Assembly: GCA_020746105.1 (NCBI GenBank)
Contig: CM036618.1
Span: 117,939,161-118,003,160 of the forward strand
Reading direction: 5' to 3'
Length of the DNA stretch: 64,000 nucleotides
Source of the DNA: Trogon surrucura
Taxonomy: Eukaryota > Chordata > Aves > Trogoniformes > Trogonidae
In this document: piece by piece, positions 13,146-23,283 of the stretch
Position numbering within the stretch: position 1 is the stretch's first letter
How the letters are laid out: every line of letters begins with the position of its first letter
Notes under the pieces: model-generated
What the model was told of the DNA's origin: nothing
The model's input: the letters and a program-made list of their open reading frames with translations, nothing else
Database searches by the model: none
Translations under genes and position numbers: made by a program

Positions 13146-16100
13146 GATGTTAGCTCTCACCTCCCTGTAAACTTCCATAAACCCAAAGCACAAATACAGC
13201 CTGTGCCTTGTTTTTGCCAGTGTCCGCTGAAGTGAGAGCTGTCCCCATGCAAATAAATTCTCAGCGATGCAACCGCTGAAGGCTAGCGTCTCGGGCAACC
13301 TTGCCTCAAAGGAGAGCTTGAATGAATTTTCAGTTGTCTGGTAAGACATGAGCTCACTCTGCAAGCTTTCCCTTACTAGAAGGCAGCAGTTGGGATCTCT
13401 GTCCTCCTCCCAGCCACCCATTTTCCTAAAGCTGCTAGGAAGCTGGAAGATTGGAGTCCTCTTTCTCTCGGCCGTGTGAAGGGAAATGGCCAACGGGATT
13501 CCATGTTATTGGCGCTGAATGTTGGAACAGAGGCATCAGATCACAGAAGCCTTATTTCTTTAGGGATTTTTGGCTCAAAGAATCCTCCCCCACCCCCTTT
13601 TTGCACTAAAAAGACAGCTATTAACTCACCAATGTACCTCCAAGAGATGAAGGAGGCGAAGAAACCAAGTAAGCAAGCGATGATGTGAGCTGAGGAATAA
13701 ATTACTCTTTGGTAGTCAGATGGAAGAAAAGGCTCTGAGGAAATTTAATCACCACACCCTGCCAGTCATTAAAGGGCTGTGTGGAAGCCACGGCTGGGTG
13801 ACAGCTTATGCAAACTTAGGAAAATGTTTGGTTAATAAAAAGATTAAACAAAAGGTTTCGTGGCAATGTCTGCTGTGTCTAACAGGACAGGACTGTTACA
13901 GGAAACCTGCTCTTGCGTTCAGACCCATCCAGGTAGGCTACTGTGTCTGCGTGGAGCAGACAGATCTGTGCAGGCACAGGTTAACTGAAGGATTCAAGCC
14001 ACAAGGAAAAAAAGAGAAGACTGTAATTTTTGTCTACAGGCTGCAACAAAAAACAAGCTTAGAAAATTAGATCCATAATGGATCAAGGCTTATATGCACG
14101 CATCCCTTCTAAGTAGAGCAGAGTTGCAACTTAATCTATTTGAAGGAGTTGTTGTTGCTTTGGAAACTTTTAAAGGAAGACTTCTCATGTGCATCTGGAA
14201 AATAGAGATTTGGTCCAAAATACATATTTTTAAAATGTGGGACTGCACGGAAAAACAATCAATAGATATACAAAATTTACAATAAAATTTACAAGTAAAA
14301 TTCCTACTATGAATACCCATCAGAAAAGTTGGAAGCGCGGTACCGCATGTAGCTACCGTGATTCACTTCATCTTTTTTTGTCTTTTTCCAACTAAGCATT
14401 TTCACAGGGGAAAACCAACGACATCATCAAGTTCTCCTCTCTGCCGAGACTGCGTAATCGCAAGGGCTCGTGCCGATTTGCTGAATCGAAAATTTTGGTC
14501 AGTGATATTATTGGTAGAAGTAGGTCCTCTTGCCATTCCTTTGTGGTAGTTCATGAGGGAGATAGAAGCACCTCATGACCTACCTGTAGAGCACAGTCAG
14601 GGGACAAAGTATTGCTCAACCTTCCAGGATACTTAAAAGGAGGACCGGAATTAGACCCACCTTTTATTTGAATAAAATAATACAATGTTTTATTGGAGTT
14701 AGTCTTGTTTGCAACATGATTTTCCTAGTTAGAAGAAACAAACCCAGACGAGAATGAGACAGACTAACTTCTGCCTCTCTGCTGCGCTGTAGTCTTTCCC
14801 TCTACAACCATTGATGCAAGTATTAAAAAAAAAATCTCGGAAAACTCATACAATCTCACATTAAAATCAGTAATTTTTAGTTATCAGGCACAAAGGACAA
14901 AGCTCGTTGTTGCCATCTTCAATATCTAAGATGCTTGTCATTGCGATGTTTAAGAAAAAGGGCTCACATCCTGATTTAATCGTGCCCAGGTCCGACTCCA
15001 GGTCGACCTGAGTTTCACTAAGCAGGTAACAGCAGTGAGTTGCTACTCATGACTGCCACCTCCTGTCTTAAATCCCTACTCACTCCCTGGCTAATTAGCA
15101 ACCTGCTCAGGGTCCTTCTCCTAATACTCCTTCAGCTTGTAAAGCTAATTCTGTGTCGAACGGATGTTTCCTCAAAAAGCAGCAGACACAAATACGGACA
15201 CAAGTTACAGGAGGCAGAGCAACTCGGCAATATGTTGTACCCGTCTTCTCAACTGTTATATTTCCACGGATATCCAAAGCTCTTAGACCCAACGAAAATC
15301 CAAAAAAGAGATGATTTCCTTCTCCAAGCACAGCATTGTGCCGTGTCTCTCGCTGTTCTGCGTTTCAACAGACAGGCCTATCCACTTTGTTACGCACAGT
15401 AATCAATTGCCAGATAAAACTACGTTACTGGCATCTGAAATGTGCTACTGCATTTAGAAACCTTTGATTAAAGGGAGAAAGTCTTTTACTCACATCTGAG
15501 ACTTTCTCTCCATGAGAGAAATCCAAGTAAATGCACATTCCTGTCTAGCCTGAGACCCCAACATCCTCCTTGAAAGGAAGCATAAAAATTCTCATACAAA
15601 AGTTTTGACTACACCCAATCTTCACATGAAATAATACAAAAAAATAATTGCAAACGAACCCTTTATTTCCTTTCCTTTCTTTCTGTTTTGCCTTACTTCA
15701 TCTGAAACACAGGATGAATAATCTCTGCAAAATTGCTAACAGAAACTTCAGATCTTTTTCAGCATAATAAGAGAAGAGAGGTTTTCCTCATTTTCAGCTA
15801 GTGGTGTATCCACTTCTTCGAGCTACTTCCCCATTTCCATTCTCAGTCTTAGTAAGTTTTTGGCCCGCATTTAACCACGGCAGCTTCCAGAGGCTTGCAG
15901 TTAGTTAGGAATTTCAAGGGCAGTACTCACTAGTTCTCACTCCAATACTGAACATACTATTTCTCTTGGCAGTATGAATTTAAAAAAAAAGAGTAAAAAA
16001 AAAAAAAGCACGTAATTTTTAAAGCAAGTCTTGGATTGTCTTCATATAATAAGATTCTTACCACTAAATGGAGAATGGTAAAAAAGTAATGGTGCTGAGC

Positions 16101-16631
16101 ATCTGCACTGCCCATAAACCAATCAACTTTGCAAATGTCCAGCATTCCTGAGAAATCCATCTGGGCTTTGTCAAAAACAAAAGGCTTTAGAAAACCCCAA
16201 GTATTTTGAAAAAAAAAAGTGAGAGGTGCAGTTCAAACCGTGTAGCAATATCATATATTGACAATTCATATGCCTTCTGGAAAATGCACTTCATGAAAGA
16301 CACGACATTCTGAAACGTCTCGCATCCCGTCAAACCTCCCCGGTCTTCAAAGTACCACACAGAGGTCTCTGAGCATCGCAGGACCAGCATTATCAGGCAG
16401 GAGAGCCTGAAAAACGCTGCAGCACAGCAGCACAGTAAGCCTTCCAGATGTTTCCATGTCCCCAACCTCATGCCTGCTGCGAGCTTGCGTGACTGAATCA
16501 ACCAGGATTGGATCTCCGATACGCTTGCACCCAGCCTCTTCACTAATCCCACATGTCCTACTTCCAGGGGGCACTCAGCTCTAAAATTTCTGGTCATGCT
16601 TCATCTCACTGCAGTCACTACAACTCAAAAA

Positions 16632-16940
16632 AATCGTAGAATCATAGAACGGTTTGGGCTGGAAGGGACTTTAAAGATTATTTAGATCCAACCTCCTGCT
16701 ACGGGCAGGGACACCTCCCACCAGACCAGGTTGCTCAAAGCCTTGTCCAGCCTGGCCTTGGACACTTCCAGGGATGAGGCATCCACAGCTTCCCCGGGCA
16801 ACCTGCTCCAGCGCCTCACCACCCTCAGGGTAAAGAATTTATTAATGCCTAATCTAAATCTGGCCTGCTCTAGTTTAAAACCATCGCCCCTTGTCCTGTC
16901 ATCACGTGCCCTTGTAAAAAGTCCATTCCATTCCTGCATT
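16632..16940 (-). mobile_element. CR1 LINE, short 3' fragment
   Basis: The copy starts with the inverted CR1 3' end (tagaatcatagaac followed by ggtttgggctggaaggg). On the minus strand it reads CR1 ORF2 C-terminal residues such as NGFKLEQ-like DGFKLEQARFRLGI and EAVDASSLEVSKARLDK. At about 300 bp it is a typical 5'-truncated avian insertion. Its right boundary, near the aaaaagtcc stretch, is approximate. Confidence 0.95.
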
Positions 16941-17290
16941 TTTACAGAAACTAAACATACACCCACGTAAAATTATTCTGTCAAAACTGAACCTGGCAAT
17001 GCCGAAACCAGATAAAGAACGGTTAAAAAAACACACCCCAAGAACCACGAATCAATTTGTTAAAAGTAACATTCACTCACATGGGGCTTAACTTCATAGC
17101 AATGAAGGATTAATTGATTTGAAATCACATTCTTGGAAAATTTGAGGTACAGATAGACTTCAGCTGTCAGAATCCTAACGTTGGCAAATTACGTCACAAC
17201 TATATCATACACATGCTGTGGATGGGGTTTGAAAACTTTATTTTTTAACAAGTTAGTATTCAAGCTTACAGTAACAAAAAAAATCAGTGT

Positions 17291-17390
17291 TGCGGTTAAT
17301 GCCGAGGACTGGATATCGGATGATTTAGATTCTAGTCTTGGTTCTGTCTCGGACTTCCCCTAAGAGATAATCACAGTTACCTTTTCAGAG
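17291..17390 (+). repeat. Possible MIR-like SINE relic
   Basis: The stretch tgcggttaatgccgaggact, followed by gatttagattctagtcttgg and ttctgtctcggactt, resembles the MIR head (gtggttaagagcacggactctgg...gggttctaatcccggctctgccactt). The match is patchy and based on order of short blocks. Confidence 0.4.
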
Positions 17391-20132
17391 GTGGCACCTA
17401 ATTTTGGACAACCCAGCTTTGCCTGCCAGACTTTAAAATCTAGAACTCAATTTTCAGAAAATGGTTTCACTGACTTCAGCTGGTATAAAAAAAAAACCTC
17501 AAAACCTCTGGAACTCAGATTCCTGAAACTCAGAATTTCAATTAGTTGCCATTGATATCTCTGCAAAATGTCCAGGAAATGTTACCAGTGACATAAGTGG
17601 GGAATTCAGATTTATTAATACTGTGCATCCACTGCACGTGCCTAAACAACTACAAAACATTTAGGGCAAATGGAGAGCAGGGTCCAGAGCACCCAGAAGT
17701 TTGCCACGAGTGAGGTGTCCCATGTTCAACACACCTCATCTGCACATTTCAGTGCTTCAGCTTAGGTCATCAGAAATTAAAACGTTTCAAGTAAGAAGCC
17801 GCAGCTAAAAATGCAGATTTTCTTTACCATAAAACCATTTGTGGTCCTTAACTTTCAGTGAAAGCAACACAACTGTGTGCCCTGTAAGGATCTGGACCTC
17901 TATGACAAAGCATCATCACATATATAGTGACCAAAATTCACTATGACTTGCAGTGCCTGAACTCTGCAAGATAACTTTGCTTCAAACCGTGTTTTTAAAA
18001 TTTTGAATTGCGATACTTGCTAGAGCTGCTACGTGGAACCGAATTTCAGTTGAATTTAGAAAGCAAAGTGACCTTTACAATGTGTTTTTATGGTTATCTG
18101 GAAAAGAGTCAACAAAAATAAAAGTTCATAGTCTGTAACCCCACGACACTAAAGAGGAAAAACATCTTCTCCACCTTGTGAAGGAATGTTACTGAAAAAT
18201 CCCCACAGGTAAAAACTCATCCTCATCATATTTTAATTAAATAGCCAAATATCTCACTCAAGAATCCTAGTGCAAGCTACACGGGATAACACCATCTGCA
18301 TGAAGGTGTTTTGCAATTATGCCAGTGCTTCCAGCTCACATGACTCAGAATGGGTGGGTGCTTCTGGGGAGGAGAATCCACACCCTTTTGTCCTTCACTG
18401 AAATCCAGTCCCGCTGAGCACTCTCGTCCAGAAGGGTTGAACACCAGAGTTGTCTTTTCTTAGCAGGAAAATTATCCTTCGTAGGCTACCGTGACCACCC
18501 TGCTTCTGGCCCCTGAGCGAGGTTGGTTCTGATAGCCAGGGAAGTTGGGCACTCGAGATTTGGTAGAGGTCAGAGTCCCTTAATGCTAATGAGGTAGTCA
18601 TACAATACTGGGGTGTGTTTGTCGAGGGCTTATCTGCCCTTTAAACCATGATCTGTTTAGAAGCATTCAGACTTCCTGAATGTTTTTAACTTACTATATC
18701 CACTGTTTCATAAATCCAGTCAATGATATCCAGTATTCAGTCAATTCTAAGGGACACTCTTTGTGAATATTTCCGAACAAAATAATTCTGAGACAAAGGT
18801 TAAAATGCCTTGATAAGAAACAAAACAGACGAATGAAAATATTAATATTAATACTTAGGTAGAATGTCTCTCCCCTGCTCTGCCAAAACAACATAGGAGC
18901 TGGCCTCAGTCTCCTCAGCCAGCACAGAGCTGACGTGCAAATCCTGTACACGTACACTGAGAGGGGGTTCCCTGGGGAGGGGAAGTGGGGCTGAGGAACA
19001 CCCTGTCTGTGAGAGGTCACCTGCTCCTCCCAGACCCTCCTTTCTCTGCTACACTGAGCAGAGCTGTGGGACAGCTCTCCCCGTAATTCATTTTCCCTTT
19101 CTGCTCTGAGCATTTCCTGCCTCTGTTTGTACCGTCTCTCTCTGCCTGCAATTCAGGATAGGCATGGAGGCAGCAAGTCCATAAAAATCTATTACACTCA
19201 GTGCAAGATAGTTGTAGTACTTCATCCGATAAGCTTCAGCACTCTGCTTAGTCATCAAACTTTGATTATCTTCTACCTGAAAGACTTGCTTGCTCGCAAA
19301 AGTCACAGCAAGTCACCACACCTTCTCCTACTAGGAAACTGTGGGTAGTTCTCTCCATGGCTTTACAAGCCGCAGTGAACAGACACTAGCTTTTTGGAAA
19401 AGATGTCTTCTATTTACACAATATTATGACGGTTACTTTTCACCTTAGCCGCAAAAAAAAAAGAAAAAAGTTACGAAGTATATATACAAAACTACTCTGA
19501 AAGTAGGAAAAAATACTGTTTTCTTCTGTTTGCTCATTTCTTTACAATCTTCTAAGGAAGTTACCCGAACTAGAATAGATACAGAACGGAATATGTGCAA
19601 TATGTACATAAAGAAGATAATTCAAATGTCTGTAGTGCAGAACACTGTGTTATAGAGCACAGTGGAAGTACTTCGCCAATACTGACACAGCAGAGGCTCT
19701 CTGGGGCGTTACGCTGCTCCTCAGTGCCACGCGTGCGGCCAGCGGAACTCCTTCTCCACTGACACACACCAGTGGACGCGCTGGCATGGAGAAGATACTC
19801 TCCGTCACCCGGCTCGCAGCAAATATCACTGACAAGCACAGACCACGACAAAACTTCCCTCTCTGTTCCTAACAAGGTTGCTACCATGCTCTCCTCCATT
19901 CTTCCTACAGGCACCGCAGGAGCAAGAAGTAGTATCTCAATTTTTCTTTAGAACAAGAAGTAACATCTCAGTTCAACCAACTCAGTGGAAGAAGCTTTAA
20001 AATAGATTTCCGTTCAAACCACGTTATACTTCCTCTCCCGCACTGTACATGATAAAACACCAAAATCTTTTAAGGTTACCCAACAGCCAACAGCAAGAGT
20101 TGGTAGTAAGAACTGCGATGCATTTACTGACG

Positions 20133-20150
20133 GTAAGTAAGTAAGTAAGT
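20133..20150. repeat. (GTAA)n microsatellite
   Basis: Four and a half perfect copies of GTAA are seen. It lies in intergenic sequence. Confidence 0.9.
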
Positions 20151-20699
20151 TCCCCCTTAATAGGCCTACTTGTGGTACAGAACTTGCTTCCCTTTGATAT
20201 GTAATCCTGTCCATTATGCTAGAAGCAGCAAATTAACCATTTATTCTGCAGTGATTAGCAGGCTTCAAAGTCTTTCATGAAGGTCTTATACTGTGATTAT
20301 GCAGTTCTCAAACTAACACTGTCATACAGCGTTCTCTTTAACTGTCTAAATCTCTGGTGGGAAAAGGTTCATGTGATAAAAGTTACAGGGGATGTATATT
20401 AACATAATAAAATCAAGATCTTAAACATACAGAAGGATGTAGCAAATATCTAATCTCAGAAAAGTTAGTGAGGGCAGTTTGCTCTTCAGCTTGCTCTTTT
20501 TTATTTCAGGTCTGAAAAACTACAACATCGTTTGCCTCAGTGTGGAGTAAATTTTGCCATCAGTGTACACGAGGAGGCACAGCTGACGCATTCTGTCTGA
20601 CAGATCAAGAGATGATCTGAACCCAAACCGAAACGTTTCTCATTCAGAGATTGCAGATGCTTTATTCCTGAGCGTCTGTGTGACATGGCACGGTACCAT

Positions 20700-20830
20700 A
20701 TCCAGCTTATTGAAACTGAGACACAGGCAGATTAAATGGTGTGTCCAGAATTTCCCAGCAAGTCTAACAGCAGAGCAGGAAATGGGGTGTAGTTCCCCTG
20801 CCTGAGCCCTCTGTGCTGGGTTCAACAAGC
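20700..20830 (-). repeat. MIR/CORE-type SINE relic (inverted)
   Basis: The segment runs gaaactgagacacaggcaga, then agtctaacagcagagcagga, aatggggtgtagttcccctg and cctgagccctctgtgctggg. This follows the order of the reverse complement of MIR-family SINEs (aaactgaggcacagag ... cagcaagtc ... gcagagcc-ggaat ... cctgtgctct). It is heavily diverged, as expected for an element predating the bird-mammal split. The exact subfamily cannot be assigned by eye. Confidence 0.6.
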
Positions 20831-21885
20831 TGAGTGGTTTCAGATACACAGATTAACTAGTTTTTCTGGACAGAGAGCAGGCTTTTAAGGCAATTGCTTT
20901 ATGCATCTGGCTTCAACCAGCAAGGCAAGCCCTTGTAGAAATATCAAAATGTCATGTCCTGAAAAAATAGATTAAAATACCAATGTTACACACATTTGTA
21001 TTAGAAAACAATTCGTACCCAGGTAAAGCTGCTACTGCTCCGGAGCGATCAGGATGCCCTTCCATTTCGAGCTCCATGGCACGTGATTAGTCCATATTTG
21101 TCTGCATAGCTTCTTCATCCTACCGAGTAATGCTGTGTTTTCTCCTCATCCTCAGTATCTGAATGTGATTAAAGTGGGAGAAAAAAACCAAAACAGCCGA
21201 AAGTCAAATATTCTGGCCTGTATTCTGGCCCTAAAATTTCTAATTGTTCCCACTAGTCTGTAAAATTCCAGGCAGAAAAATCATTGCAACCACCATTATT
21301 TATAGGTAACTCATACACAAAAACCCCTTGCGCTTACATAACTTCTGCTATGCCTAGTTGTAACAGGCTTTTGTTCACAGTGGATTGACATAGCTCATGG
21401 CACAGAAGTAAAAAGGCAGGCTTTGTTCCTGACTTCTTGAACCTCCTGGAAGTCAGTGGAATTTTGGGCAACACAAGAAGAAAACTACAGAGCCGTCAGA
21501 GGCAAGCCAAGAGATCATACTTACACTTTCCTTTATTCAGATTCCACCTGACAAATGCAAGTCATTTGCCGCGTAGAGCTGGGCAAAACCTCTGAGGGAG
21601 AGTAAAAGCTCATCTGGGACATCAAGCTGTGAAATAACACGGTACTAATGATAAATAGCTCTTTTAACAGCTGCCTAATTTTGCTCTCTGTAAGGACAGC
21701 TGGCAGATAAACCCATCGCAGTGCAGGCTGCTGCGGAGGGGAAGGTGTGAGAGGAGTGGGCAGCTCCTCACCCCGGGGAGCAGGTGGGCAGGCAGCCCCC
21801 AGGGAACGTTGGTGATGTTGCTCCTACCCAGCTCCCAGCCCTGGCTGCCCCAGGCACCTCCTGCTTGTGCTCCTGTGCCAGTAGA

Positions 21886-22870
21886 GGAATCATACAGTCA
21901 CAGAATGGCTTGGGCTGGAAAGGACCTTAAAGATCACCTGGCTCCAACCTCCCTGCCATGGGCAGGGACACCTCCCACTGGATCAGGTTGTTCAAATCCT
22001 CACCCAGTCTGGCCTGGAACACTTCCAGGGATGAGGCATCCACAACTTCCCTGGGCAGCCTGTGCCAGTGTCTCACCACCCTCACAGTGAAGAACTTCCT
22101 AATGCCTAATCGAAATCTACCCTGTTCCAGCTTAAACCCATTGCCCCTCGTCCTATTGCCCCACACCCGTGTAAGCAGCCCCTTCCCGGCTTCCCTGCAG
22201 GGCCCCTTCAGGTGCTCTAAGTTCCGCCTGGAGCCTTCTCTTCTCCAGGCTGAACAGACCCAACACTCTCAGCCTGGTGCAGACAGGTGCTCCAGCCCTC
22301 TGAGCATCTCTGTGGCCTCCTCTGGAGCCTCTCCAGCAGGTCCATGTCCTTCTGGTGTTGGGGGCTCCAGCGCTGGACGCCGCACTGCAGGTGGGGTCCC
22401 ACCAGAGCAGAGCAGAGGGGCAGAACCGCCTCCCTTGGCCCGCCGGCCACGCATCTTTTGGTGCAGCCCGGGGCACGGTTGTCTTTTTTGGGCTTCCCCT
22501 GCACACTGCCAGCTTGTATTGAGCATCCCATCAGCCAGCACCCCCCGAGTCCTTCCCTGCGGGGCTGCTCTCATCCACTCACCACCCAGCCTGTCCTGGC
22601 GGTTGGGGCTGCCCTCACCCAGGGGCACTTGGCCTTGTGGAACTTCCCGAGGTTGGCCTGGGCCCGCCTCTCCAGCCTGTCCCTCGGGATGCCGTCCCTT
22701 CCCCCGAGCACAGCTCGGTCTCAGCGTGCTGAGGGGGCGCTCGGTGCCACCCTCCGTGTCGCCCGCGGGGATGTTAAAGAGAGCCGGGCCCCAGCAGCGA
22801 CCCCTGAGGAACGCCGCTTGTCCCGGCGCTCCTCCGGGACACGGAACCATCCACTGAGAGCTGCCGCCAG
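21886..22870 (-). mobile_element. CR1 LINE, 5'-truncated 3' portion, adjoining the ACTR2 promoter
   Basis: The left edge carries the reverse complement of the CR1 3' terminus (gaatcatacagtcacagaat). On the minus strand it encodes frameshifted fragments of the C-terminal part of CR1 ORF2, for example WSPQHQKDMDLLERLQRR and NGFKLEQGRFRLGIRKFF. Further right, the plus strand resembles CR1 sequence such as cctgaggaacgccgc. The copy is about 1 kb, 5'-truncated and broken by frameshifts, so it is immobile. Its promoter-proximal end (about 22680-22870) is unusually CpG-rich and merges with the CpG island. Confidence 0.93.
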
Positions 22871-22927
22871 GGAAAGCTCTGTCCGTCACGACAGCACTAG
22901 CAGCCCCGGGGACCTCGGTGACACACA

Positions 22928-22941
22928 CCCCCCCCCCCCCC
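22928..22941. repeat. Poly(C) run at the upstream side of the promoter
   Basis: Fourteen consecutive C residues follow a short CA repeat. The run separates the CR1 copy from the promoter motifs. Its exact length should be treated cautiously because such runs are error-prone in sequencing. Confidence 0.85.
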
Positions 22942-23235
22942 ACGCCGCGTCTGGGCAGAACTAAGGGCGGTTGTTCGGTCGCTTGGCGGGGCGGCCGCTG
23001 GGGCGGGGCCAGGCCGCGGGGCCGTCTCCGTGGCAACGGGGGCGGGCGGGCGGAGGAGGGCCCGTGGCGGCTCTGATTGGGTGGCGGCGGGCGCTGACGG
23101 CTTCCGGCGTGCGCGCGCGGCGGGCGGCAGGGCGGGCGAGCGGGAGGGGGGGGGGCGCCCGGTGGCGGCGGAGGTTGGGGCGGCGGCAGCGGCGGCGGCC
23201 GGTCGTGTGTCGGTGCGGGGCGGCGGCGCGCAGGG
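22940..23235 (+). promoter_or_regulatory. ACTR2: ACTR2 promoter and 5' UTR (TATA-less, CpG-rich)
   Basis: The 300 bases before the ATG are extremely GC-rich and contain no TATA box. Visible motifs are a GC box (GGGGCGGGGCC, 23000-23010), an RFX-type X-box (23024-23037), further GC-box-like GGGCGGGCGG runs (about 23040-23052), an inverted CCAAT box (ATTGG, 23076-23080), a TGACG half-site (23095-23099), an ETS-like CTTCCGG (23101-23107) and an NRF1-like alternating GC stretch (about 23108-23120). The GGC-repeat-rich sequence at about 23160-23230 probably forms the 5' UTR. Transcription most likely starts between about 23080 and 23200, but the exact site cannot be read from sequence. Confidence 0.8.
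23024..23037 (+). promoter_or_regulatory. RFX X-box-like motif in the ACTR2 promoter
   Basis: GTCTCCGTGGCAAC closely matches the RFX-family X-box consensus GTYNCCATGGYAAC, with one mismatch (G for A at the centre). It lies about 200 bases upstream of the ATG among GC boxes. Factor occupancy is inferred. Confidence 0.6.
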
Positions 23236-23283
23236 ATGGACACGCTGGGCAGGAAGGTGGTGGTGTGCGACAACGGCACCGGG
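23236..23283 (+). CDS. ACTR2: ACTR2 exon 1 (coding part), residues 1-16
   Basis: The coding part of the first exon reads [16 protein letters not shown] and ends at a GT donor (gtgagt) in phase 0. The start is supported by a favourable Kozak context (G at -3 and G at +4) and by length agreement with the family. It encodes the first beta strand and the whole phosphate-1 loop, where T15 replaces actin S14. Residues 3-4 are T-L, whereas mammalian ARP2 has S-Q. The exon lies inside the CpG island, which explains its high GC content. Confidence 0.97.

Larger units (their letters stand above)
1..16631. other. Intergenic sequence upstream, no recognised gene
   Basis: No frame here shows recognisable protein family features, and frames over 100 codons are not supported by composition or by plausible exon structure. 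It holds the CR1 remnants at 1341-1412, 2404-2468 and 13085-13145, and a 17-bp tandem duplication at 7395-7430. Two exon-like open segments (379-514 and 12208-12433) have good splice sites on both sides but no recognised product. Confidence 0.75.
16941..21885. other. Intergenic sequence between two CR1 copies
   Basis: There is no gene signal. It contains possible MIR-like relics (17291-17390, 20700-20830) and a short (GTAA)n repeat. GC content rises from about 21700 towards the promoter. Confidence 0.75.

Noticed and set aside
15040-15402. Plus-strand open frame of 120 codons with a hydrophobic leucine-rich start
   Set aside because: The leucine-rich start looked like a membrane segment, but there is no recognised family, the Kozak context is poor and no exon structure is visible.
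21958-22857. Plus-strand open frame of 299 codons
   Set aside because: It is the antisense of the CR1 3' region, with low-complexity serine/proline-rich translation, so it is a shadow of the repeat.
1-23000. RAB1A, the usual upstream neighbour of ACTR2
   Set aside because: No GTPase motifs (GDSGVGKS, WDTAGQE, NKCD) were seen in translated frames on either strand, so it probably lies outside the window.
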